64,000 nt of DNA from Macrostomum hystrix. Its lineage: Eukaryota; Platyhelminthes; Macrostomidae. Positions within the stretch are counted from its first letter, which is position 1. Each line of letters opens with the position of its first letter. Below the pieces are notes generated by a model, which saw only the letters and a list, made by a program, of their open reading frames with translations, was not told the DNA's origin and made no database searches. Of the stretch, positions 23,501 to 35,713 are shown piece by piece. The position numbers and the translations under genes are program-made. The stretch is from the NCBI GenBank assembly GCA_950097015.1, contig CATNEN010000010.1:2186501-2250500 (forward strand). The letters run 5' to 3'.

Positions 23501-26500
23501 CAAAGCGGAAACAATCCGAGAATGTCAACTTTGACAGCGTGTTGATACGCAGTGCCTGGACGACTAGTCTAGCTTCAGCATCAAGCTCAAGCTTCTCATT
23601 GTCTTTCAGTGCCTTCTTGGCGGTTTTGACTAGACCACCAGCACTGCGCAGTACTGTCTTTAGAGCTCTCAGGCCCCAGTCGTAATGCTGCTGTTGAGTA
23701 AGCAGCTCCTTGGACAAGTTAAAGATGGCAACCAACTTTCGGCCTAGCTCCTTGCCACTGCGGAATCCCTCAGAGAAGAGGATTACCTCGGCAATCTGCT
23801 CATTGTCTGGTCTAGACATCGCAACCGGCCGGAACAGCTGCTTTAAGTTGTCAGGCAGTTTTTGCCGACCACCGTAACCCTTTCCTGCTGGATTGAGAGT
23901 GATGAAGATGCCAGAGTTCGGATCAACGTCGATTGTTCGACTCAGCAGCTCGATCTTTGGCAGCCGGTTCTTGATGCCATCCTGAATTACCTGGATCTGC
24001 ATGGACACAGCGGAGAGAACAGCCTCCTCAAGACGATTAAACTCGTCGAAGCAGCCCCAAGCGCCACTCTTCACCAGACCAATGAAGATCCGACCCATGC
24101 TCTGTACATCGATGCCTTCGTCGCAGTTGAAGACCAGCACTTGCCTACCAAACAGGGAGCCGAGGGCTTTCACACTCTCCGTCTTGCCTGTGCCAGCAGG
24201 TCCATACGGATTAGCACCCAGGCCCATGAACATGCCTTGCGTCATTGTTAGGTAGCACTTGTCTGTCAGTGGAGTATGCACAAGCTTTGGAGCATTGCCT
24301 TGATACTCATAAGTGTACTCAAAGGCTGCGTCGACCTGAAATTATAAAATTTTAGCATAAACCTCATTACATGGCTACATAATACATGGATTATCAACCC
24401 AGCTACAATAAACGCTTTACCTACCATTCGAATCTCGCAACTCTTGTCGTTTAGCCTCAGATAAAAGCGCAGTTGCTTCTGCCACATCCAGTCCTCCTGG
24501 CGGCGAGTATTTTGTGCCATCAGCTGGTCGACTACGTCAATGTTGTGAATCATGTCCAGAATGAGCGCCTTCAGCTTGAGCTCCAAGATGGCGGCCTCCT
24601 CCCCGGCTTGGCCCATGTCGCTTCGTGTGTACGCGTCGAGCTGCTTCTCAAGCTCCGACTTCAGATTCGACAAACTGCCAGACTTTAGGGTCGCCTCCGC
24701 TCTAGATGTGAATGTGATCATTTCAGCCAGGCACAGCACCTGGCTCGGGTAGGCCGTGGGATCTAGGGCCCCATGGCGGGCGCTCTTCATATCCTCCAGG
24801 CAACTGACAAGAAGCTCCCGTAGTGTGGCCTTCATCTCATCCGCCAGCTTGCTTAGCCAGCTTTCCACCTCCGCTGTTACAAGAATTTCTCGACGAAGCT
24901 GCACAATTTCGCCATCCAGTGACTTCATGGCGACTATGTGCTTGGCCTCTTTATCAAACTCGACATCGTGAATACCTTGGAAAAGTTTCTTCAGGTGCGT
25001 CTTTATCACAGTAGGGTTAGTTGACTGACCCAGAATTTCCAGTAGATCGTCATCGCCAATGAAGTAGAACCGTGGGAAGATCGAGCGCTTCGCCTCGAGG
25101 TATTCGTTCAAGGCCTTCTGACAACGCTGCAGCTGGTCGAGCATGGTAGTGAGATTGTTGCGCAGGCCCGACTGGTTGCAAAGACTCAGGACTCGGCTGT
25201 CTCGAGCGATGTCCTGAAGAATGGCGCGGAAGTCATCATCGACGCGTTTGAATCGTGGCTGCTCCTTTGGTAGGGCGCCCCGGCCGAAAATCGGCTCCAG
25301 GTAAACCCACTTGCGCTGAATAAGGTTCAGATTTTGTAGGTACTCGTCCAAATCGGCCAGCCGAGTTTCCCACAATGTCGCTTTGTCGGCAAACGACTTA
25401 TAGTAAGGTGAATCTTTAAGCGACTGAAGAATGCATTGGTTGTCTCCTACCTGGCTGACCAAATCCTTCCAATCCTTAATCAGTGAAACTTTGCGGTTAT
25501 GGCTGTCGTCGTATTCGGTGAGCTGAAACTGCGCTCCGGCGCCCCACAGCTCCAGCTCTCGTATTGCCTCACGGATGGAGACCTCACCTTGTGCGCGCAG
25601 ATTCAGCTCTTTTAGAGCATCCGCGTTGGCGATGATTTCAGAGGACACGGACAGCAAGTTTCCGAATGTGAGCCGCTCAAGAGTCGTGCCCCTTGGCAGG
25701 TGAATCAGGCGAAATAGGTCAAGCCAGTGGTCCTGGCCTAGCGGCTCACCGCGCACCCACTTCAGTACCGGCAAGACGTCTTTATACTTATCGATTTCCT
25801 TCTGCAGGCGTACAGTCATCGATGTCGGCTCTTCTTCACGAAGCCGATCGAACCACTGACCAAGGAACTCTTCGAAGACGTAATAGCGACTGCGGAAGCT
25901 GATCCAGTCCTCCTTGGCCAGATCCTGCAAACCAGAGTTGAATTTCTCAAACTGACCCCACTCCAGTTCTACCGTGTCCAGGTCCGACTTCAACTCCTCT
26001 GCTAGCGGGAACTCAGGTCGTTCCATCTGGAAATGCTCGCAGTCATTTGACAAACTCTCACGCGTCTTCTCCAGCTCTGCGAACTCCTCTTTTTTCTCCT
26101 TGATCACTTTAATAGCTGCCAGACAGCGCTCCTGGTCACCATCGTCTAGGATATCGCGACCTAAAGAGAGGGATTCGTTTCGTTGGTTCAAATGGTTCAG
26201 ACGTATTTCTTGTCACTTACTTAGTTTTTAGTTCATTCACACAAAGAATGCGTTCTTACCCGGTTTGAGCTGATTCCAACGCGCTGAAAATTTTTCTAAA
26301 TCCTGAACGTAGGCCTTGATTCGTGACTCAACATTCGTCTTCATCATCTCAATCTGCTCCAAAATCATCATCTGGAAGGACTCCATCATGATCTCAAAGG
26401 TCTCCCATTTGGCATTTAGTGGCGCGAGGAACTCAACGCCGCCTCCCGCGACGCTTCGAAGGAGTCGATTCTTAACCTCTGCAGATTCCAACAAGCCCTT

Positions 26501-29500
26501 CTGCTGCGGGCGCTCTTTGCCAAACTGGGCGTGATTTGAGCCGGCCTCGCTAATTTCATCAACAGTCTGGGGCCGCTTACCCAGCGTCTCCATTGCGCGG
26601 GTCAGAAACGCGTCGCACTCATCGGCATCTCGCTTGATCGACAAACGCAGTGCGTTGAGCAGCGAGTCGAACAGGTTGTTGATGAGAGTATCTATCGAAT
26701 TCTTCATCGGTTGGCAGTTGACCGTCACGCAGTCGATGCGAATTTCATTGGGCAACTTTTCCGCGTCACGGCCCTTAATTTTAAGTGCTTTCACATTCTT
26801 CTCGTACTCTGCCAGCTCATGGCAGTTCGCCTCCACGAAGGCGTCCAGATCGAGGCCGCCCAGCACAACCCAGTCTTTGAAGCGAGTGAGCAGCGCCTCC
26901 AACCGCTTGAAAAGGAAGCAAGCTTTGGCAAAGCAGTTGTTAAAGGCCTCCGCATTGCGCTCAATAATGTTGGGATAGATCAGCCCCTCAGAGGTCTCGC
27001 TAACTCCCTTGAACACATTGGGAATATTGACAAACTTCTTCATCTCTCGGTAGTACTTCGCCTTGATCTCCTCAAAAGGCGGCTTGAAGACAAGGCGGCC
27101 CTGCTTTACCGTGAGGTCGACTCTAATTTCTGGCAGATTTTCATTCAGCGCCTCAAGGCCTAGGCGGTACTGGTGCTCCAGTGCTTTGTACAGCTGTCTG
27201 TCCCAGTGGGCACGCCACGGAAGCATGTTGTCGGGTGACACACCCTGAGCGGCTATACTGGCCATGATAAGGCGAATCTCCTGTAGGCCTTCCTTCCATC
27301 GGTGCTGCTGGCGCAAAAGATCGATGCCCATCAGATCAACGACCTGAAAGACAAAGCATTGTTTGCATTCACTTTTTTCCTTTAATCATCATATAGCATA
27401 TCTAAACTGATTGGTTACCTTCTCGCTGATGATGTGATGCTGCTTACGCAACTTCCTGTTGATACTCATGATGTCGTTGGCCGCCTCCTGTAGAACACGA
27501 ATGTAGGCTTCCAACTCCTCAGGACTGTCCCAGGTGACTTGCACACCGCTGCTTCCCTTCTGCTTGGCTCCGGGCTTAGGCGTCTTGACCAGCCGCTCAA
27601 ACTTCATGGCCGGCTCAAGCATCATAGGCTTTTGCGAATGGATCATCTGAGCATCGATCGTATTATAGAAATGTGCCACTTGCTTGAGTACAATCGCATG
27701 ACGGTAGAACTTTGAAGCCACATCATGTACGCGTTGAATCTTCTTCGGAATTTCATAACCAAGAGAGTTCAGCGTCCGAACTTCGCGCAGCAGCGTGACC
27801 AGCCTCTCCGAATAGTTGACGTGAAGCTTGCCGTCTGACTTCCTCAGCTCCATGAGCTGGCCCTGAGTCTCCAGGCTCATTGGCTTGTTCGGGTCGTCAA
27901 TCAGCGACTGCATCTCACTGGCCCAGTCGTCAAACGCATCTCTTCGCCAGTTCTGCAGCTCTTCAAGAAAGGTGTTGGCTGTCTGGCTAAAGGCTTTGAA
28001 GCCGCCAAGGTCTCCCAGAAGGGAGTGACCAACGTCGGTTATCTCCTTCATGCGCAGCTCCAGCTGTCGAGTCCATAGAATACGGTTGGCCTGATCCGGT
28101 ACATTCTTTACGGTTGGCGCTCGGCCGCTTCCCTGAGTCCTCTGGACGAACTCGTCTCGCAGCTGCTTGGCATGCAGTGTCAGCTGGCCCAGAAGCTGCT
28201 CTCGCTCAGCCAATAGCTCGTTCCCTATGGTTGGGCGCCGAACCAGCTCCTTGTAGCGTTGAAACTCCTTGAGAAGCTGCTGCGGACGGCCCTCGCACTG
28301 ACGAAGCTGGCCACGCAGTTTGCCCACCACGCGGGCTTCAGCTGGTGCCAGATGCGATTCAAACTTTGACACAGCCGCTCGCCAAAGCGGCTCCGTGTAA
28401 GGGTTGAAGTTCAACGGCTGCACCTTCTGCAAGCTGTCGAACGCTTCTTCGTTAAGTCTAGCGTCGACTTTCTCGCTATCAGTCAACAAGCGGCACATTT
28501 GCTCGTGAACTGTCCGAGCGGCCAGTACTTCCTCAAGGCGTTGCTTAAATTTCTCCAAGTAGGTGAGGCGCTGCACGGATCCTTTCCAAGGATTTGGAGC
28601 ATATCTCTTCCAAAACTGGCCAGTCAGCTGCTCACAGGCGCGCAGCCAGCGATCGCACACTTGCACGCCCAAGTCAAGCGAGTCCTTCACCACAGAGTAC
28701 GTCTCGGTCCACAGCGCCAGACTGGACAGTCGCTGCTGCAAGTAGCGAACAATCTCGTTGCCTGTGATCTCCATCAGATGGCGCATTCGATCTGAAATAA
28801 TTTATGCGGCTTTTATGCACAGATATTTGAAATGCCCAAATGTGCCCACGCAATTGAATTAGGGAAACTTCAAGGCTTACTCTCGGGGTAGGCGGTAGTC
28901 TCGGACTGCTTCCAAATTTCGTCCAAAATGTCCTGCGTTGCGTCCACAAGGTCGAGGGCATCAGCAACTGTCATCTCGGACAGGCCAGAGTATTCGGCGC
29001 TGACCGCCTTGAAGATGTTGTGAAAAACGGCTGCTCGATCCTTGGCGTCGCCTCGGCCCCTCGATGCCTCTTCGGCCCAGTAGTGAAACTCGTCCGACGG
29101 CGTCAGGATGTGCGCGAAATTTTTGGCATCGTCTTTTGACTTACTGGACGAGTCCTTGCGCAGGGCGATGGCGATACCAGACTCTAGGTCGGTCAGCAGT
29201 GTTTGCAACTTGGGGTCCAACTTCTCAGCGGTAGCGGAGCCCTAAAATTATTTTAGCTCGTAAACATTTGCTCACTGACTGACAGGTTCCAATGCTTGTG
29301 GGCCTGATTATAAAATTCTGAACATATAACAGTCTTTTTATTTATTAATTTAGGCAGATTTCGCACCATGCTTACCTCAAGCAGCATTGGAGCATACAAC
29401 TTCTGAATGTTGTGGTACAGACAGGACAATGGATTCTCCGTCATGGACGAGACTATTATGTCCGTACGAAGATTATCCGGAGTGATCGGGTCCGGTCTCA

Positions 29501-29798
29501 GCTTCATGAACACGACCGAGTTCTTGGACTTCTGCTGCTCATGGGGCTAGTGAAATGGACATTGAAACAGTTAGCATAATAAAACAACCAACTCTAAAAA
29601 ATGTCTAAAACAACTCACCTTGTTGGCCAGAGTAATCCTTCCGCCACTCTCCGATGCGATCAACAGGCTGACCTTTCCATCGTCGAGAAATTCATCCATT
29701 GGAGTCGATGAGTTTAAATCAGTCAGCTTGTCCACGCTAGTAGAAAAGTAAAGGGCTATATTGCCCAGAATGAACTGCTTTCTTGAGTCAGCAGCCAT
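14547..29798 (-). CDS. DYNC2H1: Cytoplasmic dynein 2 heavy chain 1 (retrograde intraflagellar transport motor)
   Basis: This is the ATPase motor that returns intraflagellar transport trains to the ciliary base. Inferred exons, 5' to 3' on the minus strand: 29619-29798, 29376-29546, 28881-29241, 27419-28791, 26260-27343, 24425-26160, 22524-24335, 22243-22442, 21283-21946, 20249-21210, 18891-20173, 18139-18361, 17047-17994, 15963-16862, 15267-15806 and 14547-15005. They sum to about 4297 residues after allowing two one-base corrections (human about 4307). The N-terminal tail has FLDDGK and FMKLRPDPIT. AAA1 has GPAGTGKT near residue 1680 and Walker B CFDEFNRLEE. AAA2 has GPSGSGKS near 1974, AAA3 GPDGCGKG near 2300 and AAA4 GKSGVGRRS near 2657. 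The stalk and microtubule-binding domain are in the exon at 18891-20173, and the C-terminal end is DQWIQCGAALFLK. Introns are short (72-529 bp) and free of minisatellites. Apparent frameshifts lie at 21148-21153 and near 17870. Identity is very secure. Confidence 0.97.
21148..21153 (-). other. DYNC2H1: TCC-TGA frameshift point in DYNC2H1
   Basis: In frame after RLFRDRLVDS the minus strand reads TCC TGA TGC TCG. Skipping the T of TGA gives GAT GCT CGC GGT, which continues as DARGRFDNLIGSV and then SDWSSD, in exact length register with the family. TCC-TGA-TGC equals the core of the metazoan ornithine decarboxylase antizyme +1 recoding site. A one-base assembly insertion would look the same. Confidence 0.5.
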
Positions 29799-31390
29799 TG
29801 TTATGATAATATTGGTATCGAGTATAGATCAGTTGCAGTAGAAATCTTGAAAGGTAATAAAATGTAGATGAAGTAAAATATACAAATTTTAATATAAAAA
29901 AGGCAAATATATATCACTAAAATTTCCAGAAGAGGCAGAAATATTCTTAGTGTTTATTTTTAAGCAACAATTTCAGTAAAACATAACAATACTTTTATTG
30001 TAACCACCATATGCACTCATTTCTCTCCGATCTTCTGACCTTTCCTATGACCAACCCACAAAATATACTTTAATCATTTTTACCGAACATAAAGAGTCCG
30101 TAATGGAAAGCTGAAAGCAACAGTATTAGATTTACCTGACTGATAAAACAAAGTCATTTAACTATTATTTCTTTGATTAAAATGTATATAAAAAAATAAG
30201 TTGCAGTCATAAACGTAGAAAATATAACCATGGTGGCACCTTATCTACGCTTAGAATCAAAACTTGGACATTATATCTATATTACGGCCAAAAAGCATAT
30301 AATACAAGTGCATACATAATTTTGTCAACAGGATAACTTAAAACATAGTTAACGACAATGTGCTCAGTGGTGGGCTTCAAATAGTAATATAAATACTCAG
30401 CGCATTTACAAAGCAATTTTTGAAACAATATATTTTCTTTAAGGCTGCAAAAAATGGTTTAATAATATAGGAGGCGTTCATCATGTAATTGGTTACCTTT
30501 CGACTTTTCAACCATACCACAAAGGTGGTTAGTGATTGTAATACTAAACATAATTTAAACAAGCTCAACAAGCTAAGAGCTGATAGTCAAATTGCGCAAT
30601 TGCGCAAATTAGTCAAATGCTGTGGAATAGCAATAATTGAATAATATTTGGAATGCGATGTCAAACCTTAACAGCGAAGCATTTTTCATTGTTATAAAAT
30701 GTTTCCCCTCTTGGCATGATAAACCAGCTTGTTGTTTTGTTTTTTATTAAAACTTTATTATATTTCAACTTAAGCATGAAAAAAGTTATTATATTTGACT
30801 TGTTAAAATAGGAAGCACCTCTTCTCAAGTTTAAACGAGGAAATTGTACGATTTCTATTTAGAAAGTCAACAACAGGCCCGAGTCAACGTAGTTAGTCAT
30901 GTGTAATAATTAAAAAAGTGTGCATAAATTTGTATAGCGTTATTGGCTGCGTTAAGCTTCAGTTATTTTCTATCAGATGTGTATCCGCTTTCCCTTTATC
31001 GTTCCGCCAGTAAGTGTTATGACATGCCAATTATGCATACAGCTTACAAGCGTCATGCTGCATTTTATGGATCCAATTTCTCGCAGTGAATTGTTAGGCC
31101 GGGCCCGGCGTAGCTGTATTTACCACATTTCGTCTACATAGTGCGAATTTATATTCTTATAAGAATTTTGTACTCAAATCGTTAGTACTTAGTATTTCGC
31201 TTTGGAAAGCTTTAGGTTAGGCTTTAGCTAATTTTAGCTTTGCTAGTCGTTAGCTTTTTTCACCTTGGTCCTAAGCCCAAAAACTACTTTGGCGACAACA
31301 ATATCGGTGACAAGTCACTCCAGCAACAACTATTGAAAATTGAAATTTTGCTATAAATAGAAATATTATAGTTAATTGTACCATTTACTA
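29799..31390. other. AT-rich intergenic region upstream of DYNC2H1
   Basis: Presumably contains the DYNC2H1 promoter near 29800. There is a perfect 16-bp palindrome TTGCGCAATTGCGCAA at 30592-30607. At 31292-31320 there is a TTTGGCGACAACAATATCGG segment resembling the MULE terminal repeats further right. No ORF is convincing. Confidence 0.5.
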
Positions 31391-31997
31391 TACCTTTTTG
31401 TTTTCTATTTGGGCTTTCTTGCAAGCTATTTGGGCAGCGCAGGCAGTGGTGAGTGTGACAAAAGCAGGCGCTCTGTGCCATAGACAAAGATTGCATTTGC
31501 TTCTGAATTTGGCAACCAATTTGGGCCCCCTTTGTGAGCAATTTTGGCCATTTAAAAGCTACGCTATGAATGCAGAAGACCATGAGCCATACAGACAAAG
31601 AGGTGAAAGCACCAATAGGAAAAATGTTAACTTGGGAAAACAATCAGACTGACTGGCGACAGTCCAACTCGGCTACAACCAATTCGGCGACAAGTCAATT
31701 CGGCGACAGTCAATTCGGCGACTGCGAATAGTAGGGTTCTGCAAGAAATTATTTTGATTGACAGTTTAACTTGACATGACTTGTATCAGTGACTAATTCT
31801 CTGGAAATTTATTCGTTTTTGTTTGAGTATTACTATAATTTGGGTATAATTATTCTCAAATCTCGTCGGACTGAGTGTCGTTGTAATTAGGTAAAAAGTA
31901 ATGCTCCTTTCCGAGCTCCTGTTTTCACTTAGACTATACATACAAACGGATCGACGCATAAATTATTTTTGTGAGCGAGCAATTCGAGATGTATTTG

Positions 31998-33871
31998 TCA
32001 TTCTGCGGTCCACTCTCCAGAGAGATATTCGGCCCAATAGCGCTGGTACTGCAGGTCCCGCCGGCGATAATTTGCCCTTTGTCGTCTTCGCTGGGCACCT
32101 TGAGCGACGAGCCGCGATTCAATTGCGACTAGCTGAGCCTCCTCATGCAGCAATCGTACTAGAAGGTAGAACAGAAGACGGCCTCGCTGTGCTCGGGCAT
32201 TTAACTTCTTGTGCCAACCTTCGGTGTCATTGTTTGTACGAACGTCCTTCTGGAAAACGCTAAGCTCCCCCACGCTCCAGATTGTGCTGCGCATCCAGGT
32301 TGCTTGCACATAGTCGCACAAAATTTGGAGGGGCTCTAGCTGTACTAACGTTCTGAGCTGAAAAAATTGCTGGTTGATTTCTTCGCGTGGAAGAAACGGC
32401 AGCGACATTAGTTTGCGGCACACAGACTGTACTCCGAAGTCGGTAACGTACAAATTTTGTAGTCCAGAACTTTGAATGTGGCGGTAGATGGCCTGAAAGC
32501 CATTACGTAGTACGTAAAAGTCTCAAATACGTTACAATGATAAAACTATTTGTTACCAAACACGCACCTGCGTATAGTGGAAAACGCAGCCTCTGAGTTG
32601 AGCGTGCGGAAACAGTTGCCTCACGGCCCGCCAAGCAGCGGCCTCGAAGTCCATGACAAAAGTCGTAGGTTGTGCGTGTGGCACAAGACTGCGGACAGCA
32701 GCGAGCAGCAGGCAATAGTCTTCGCGCTGCCGCCCGGACATCATTGCGAAAAGGACCGGGACCTGCTTCTTATTGTCGCTTGGGCCGCTAATGAAGACAT
32801 GGATGCTGTACAGCTGTGCAAATGGTGCGTTCACAACGTAAAAAGTGCCATCCATGTACCATGTATCAGCTTGGCACAGCAGAGTGAGCATTAGCTCAGT
32901 TGCAAACAGCAAGTGTCGCCTGCCTGGTTGCTTTGGAAGTCAATAAAAGACAATCATATTTACAATAACATTATTAACGCAATAACCCATGGCAAATTAA
33001 GCATTAATTTGGCTCTAAAACTTACCTGAACATCCTTGACCAGAAAACCTTCGGGCAGAGCAGCGTGCTGCAGTTGGAAGTCGACGTTCGCGGGCTCCTC
33101 AGGTCGGTCCTTCTGCCGATCCCGATTAGCAGCTCTGGCAAGGTTTTCTGGGTTTGGCAGATTTGGATCGTTGAGCAGATCCATATAGTTGATGGCAAGT
33201 AATTCTTCACGTGCAATTTGTGGAGCAGACTTAAACAAACTGCGCCGCGCCCGCTCTTTCACAGCCTTTCTTAACTGAAGCCATTGCTCGGGTCGGTACT
33301 TTGGAGGGTGACTGTGGTCAACAAGCCCGTTTTCGAAGCTCTGGCCCGTCTGTCTAACGGTGGCACGGCAAGTACAGTTGCTTCTTCTGACTGTGCAGCG
33401 CCAGTATGTGTTGGATCCTCGCTTTCGCGAAACGACGAACGTGTAGTGGCTATCGACAACTAGCACTGCCTTCTTACGCTCAGAGCTTCTTTCTAGCACT
33501 TGGTAGGTGTGCCGCTGCGGCCCGGCAAAGTCAGCTGCCAGCAGTGCGGGGATTACAGCCGGTGGCAGGGCGATATCTTCAAGTGGTTCAGGGACGATGG
33601 CCGGTGGCCCGGCGAAGTCAGGTGGCGGTGGCGGGGCGATATCTTCGAGTGGTTCAGGGACGATGGCTGGTGGCCCGGCGAAGTCAGGTGGCGGTGGCGG
33701 GGCGATATCTTCAAGTGGTTCAGGGACGATGGCCGGTGGTGTAGTGAAGTCATCAGGAATGTTAGCGGGAATGTCAGCGGGCTGGCAACCAGGCTGGCAA
33801 CCAGGGCAGGACCACTGAAATTCCTCTTGTTCCTGAAGTTCACTGTAGTTTTCCTTTGATATGGCATTAAT
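31998..33871 (-). CDS. MULE transposase with FLYWCH zinc finger
   Basis: This is a DDE-type recombinase that cuts and pastes the surrounding MULE. Inferred exons on the minus strand are 33026 to about 33871, 32568-32930 and 31998-32492; junction phases agree and the stop is TGA at 31998-32000. The first exon has a CPGCQPGCQ stretch, then a proline-rich tandem repeat, then a FLYWCH-type zinc-binding domain (YWRCTVRRSNCTCRATV, with HSH downstream). The second exon has the MULE core with YMDGTF (first Asp) and VMDFEAAAWRAV (second Asp). The third has NNDTEGWHKKLN, supplying the Glu. No in-frame ATG exists between the upstream stop at 33872-33874 and the FLYWCH domain, so the N-terminus is unresolved; an upstream exon or a non-ATG start (GTG at 33499) is possible. 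No stop breaks the three exons. Confidence 0.8.
33565..33745 (-). repeat. 66-bp coding repeat (proline-rich) in the MULE transposase
   Basis: Nearly three copies of a 66-bp unit encode the 22-residue period around PPAIVPEPLEDIAPPPPPD on the minus strand. The length is a multiple of three and copies differ at few bases. It lies just N-terminal to the FLYWCH domain. Confidence 0.85.
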
Positions 33872-34647
33872 TTAGATTTAATTAGATTTAAAGATCTCAA
33901 TGCACGGTGCTGTACTGTTGTGCACCCTTCACAATCACGGTCTGTACACTATCGCTAGCCTTATTATCAGATACATGCACGAAAAAATAACCTGCGTTCC
34001 AATATACTCTACTTAATAGTAGAGACTCAAAGAAATGATTCGTTAATTTAAATCATTGTGTCATCCAAAATTAGTGAAAGCGTAGTGAAAGCGTCGTAAA
34101 ATTGTAAACAATGTACATTTAGCCATTCAAAGAATGGCTAAACTTCAAAGAATGTGAATTTTTCCGCACACACTTCCGCACAAATAAAGCAAAAATGGGA
34201 ATTAACCCACGAATTTGTTTTACTTTATTTATTTCTATCTTGTGTAGCAAGCAGGTAGTTTTCGAAAGGGCTTTTTCAGTTTTTAATCTATACTTGTCGC
34301 CGAATTGGTTGTCGCCGAACTGACTTGTCGCCTAATTGGTTGTCGCCGAATTAACCTGTCGCCGAATTGACTGGCACCCGACTGAAAAGGAGTCAAGATG
34401 ATGATGTCAAAATGTCACTCGGTAATGTCAGCTGCCTTGAGAGGCAACGCTGCATGTAGGTCAGACTGTGGTTCACCCACTGTTGACATTTGAATGGCAT
34501 GATCTCGAATACTGCTATGTCGATCAGTTGCTGCAAAATCCACAGTCATTGCTGATGTAGCATGCTTCCTGCTGCGGCTGCTGCGTCTTGGTTACTGGCT
34601 TGGCACTGAATGTCCGGTTATGGCAAGCTGCACTTCAGAGTGCAGCT

Positions 34648-35480
34648 TCAGAGGTAGGAGCCAGCTCGCTCAGCTGCATTCAGGATTGCCTGGAATGGTG
34701 AGTATGGCGGTAGAAAACAATGATTGTGTCCTTCACGCATTCCTAGCACATTTGTGTGAGCATAGGCATCGTCCGTGAGAAGGACAAACTCTTCATCCAA
34801 TAGCTCGTCTAATTCAGATAGAAAGGCTACAAAATTCTTGTTCTTGAAGCTGCCAACAACTGTCATGTAGTGCACGAGGCCATGCACAGATGAGATTGCC
34901 AAGTAGATTGTCAGATACTGACAATCTGCTTGCTGTCAGCTCGCTGTCTGCGCCGCGCCCAACCTTGGCTGCGTGACGTCCACAAGTTAAGGCCAAACTC
35001 GTCGAGCGAGATCATATACTGCTGCACTCCCTCAGTCAGCATCCATTCTGCATGCATGCGCCGAGCCTCCTTAGTCACGGGCTCATTCTACTCTACTGGA
35101 TTGACCCTTACCAACTTTAGTGTGATGAGACGACCATCCAACGCCCAACTGATGGCCAATTGCAATATAAAGGCTACGTCATGAAAACTCTGCTGTAGGC
35201 GCAGCTGCATCTGATTCAGCATCGCAGTTGGGCGCGATCCCCGGAAGTCGACGATATCTCCTGAATCATTCCTTCTGTCAGTCAATGCCTCTTGTTGCCA
35301 CCCTTCGGAAGTGGGGCTGCTCAGTCATGCGCAATAAAATTGCAGATGATGTTGGCTGCTGTCTGGCACTTGATGCCAAGCATGCGCACTAGGTGTCGCC
35401 AGTTGCCAGTCGCTAGGTGAGTCGGCATCATTCTGGTAGGCAGCAATCAGCCTCTGTCTGTCAACAGCCGATATGCGAGA
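34648..35480 (-). pseudogene. Tc1/IS630-type (DDE_3) transposase remnant
   Basis: Minus-strand fragments in changing frames resemble an IS630/Tc1-type transposase. In order they are an HTH-like part (AVDRQRLIAAYQNDAD), a linker ALDGRLITLKLVRVNPVE broken by TAG, EARRMHAEWMLTEGVQQY followed by ISLDEFGLNLWTSRSQGWAR (first Asp), then LLTDDAYAHTNVLG (second Asp) and FLPPYSPF near the third acidic site. Stops and frame changes show that it is dead. Confidence 0.75.
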
Positions 35481-35713
35481 GTAATGACTGCAAGGCGGCA
35501 TCGCATTCAGAGTATGCTTATGTTGCAGACTGTTGTGACTTCTATGACTGCTGCCCCTGTTTTTTATCTCTGACTGCCACCACTGGCCGAAATTGCTTGC
35601 AAAGGGGCCCAAATTAGTTGCCAAATTCAGAAGCAAATGCAATCTTTGTCTATGGCTTTGTCTGCGCTGCCCAAATGGCTTGCAAGAAAGCCCAAATAGA
35701 ATGCAAAAAGGTA

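Larger units (their letters stand above)
31651..34380 (-). mobile_element. Mutator-like element (MULE) with FLYWCH-type transposase
   Basis: The ends carry several copies of an inverted motif. CAATTCGGCGACA-type units occur at 31651-31725, and their reverse complements (TGTCGCCGAATTG) at 34293-34378. Between them is a spliced transposase gene on the minus strand with an intact catalytic core. The exact termini and a 9-bp target duplication could not be fixed by eye. Confidence 0.8.
31391..35713 (-). mobile_element. Tc1/IS630-like DNA transposon, decayed and interrupted
   Basis: Ends are inverted repeats. The left end begins TACCTTTTTG at 31391 and the right end is CAAAAAGGTA ending at 35713, with similarity continuing inward for roughly 150 bp (TATTTGGGCTTTCTTGCAAG at 31407 on the plus strand; its complement near 35680-35700). 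Both ends abut TA, as expected for TA target-site duplication. The transposase remnant lies on the minus strand at 34648-35480. The MULE at 31651-34380 lies between the left end and the transposase, so the older element was apparently split by the younger one. Confidence 0.75.

Noticed and set aside
14580-24255. Many plus-strand open frames of 100-290 codons across DYNC2H1
   Set aside because: Antisense shadows of a GC-rich coding sequence with no resemblance to known proteins.
14547-29798. Axonemal or cytoplasmic dynein 1 heavy chain
   Set aside because: The N-terminal tail (FLDDGK, FMKLRP), the AAA4 loop GKSGVGRR, the C-terminal end DQWIQCGAALFLK and the length near 4300 fit dynein 2 specifically.
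30592-30607. Perfect palindrome TTGCGCAATTGCGCAA as a regulatory operator
   Set aside because: A single 16-bp palindrome in AT-rich spacer with no second copy or nearby gene start. It is noted only as sequence structure.
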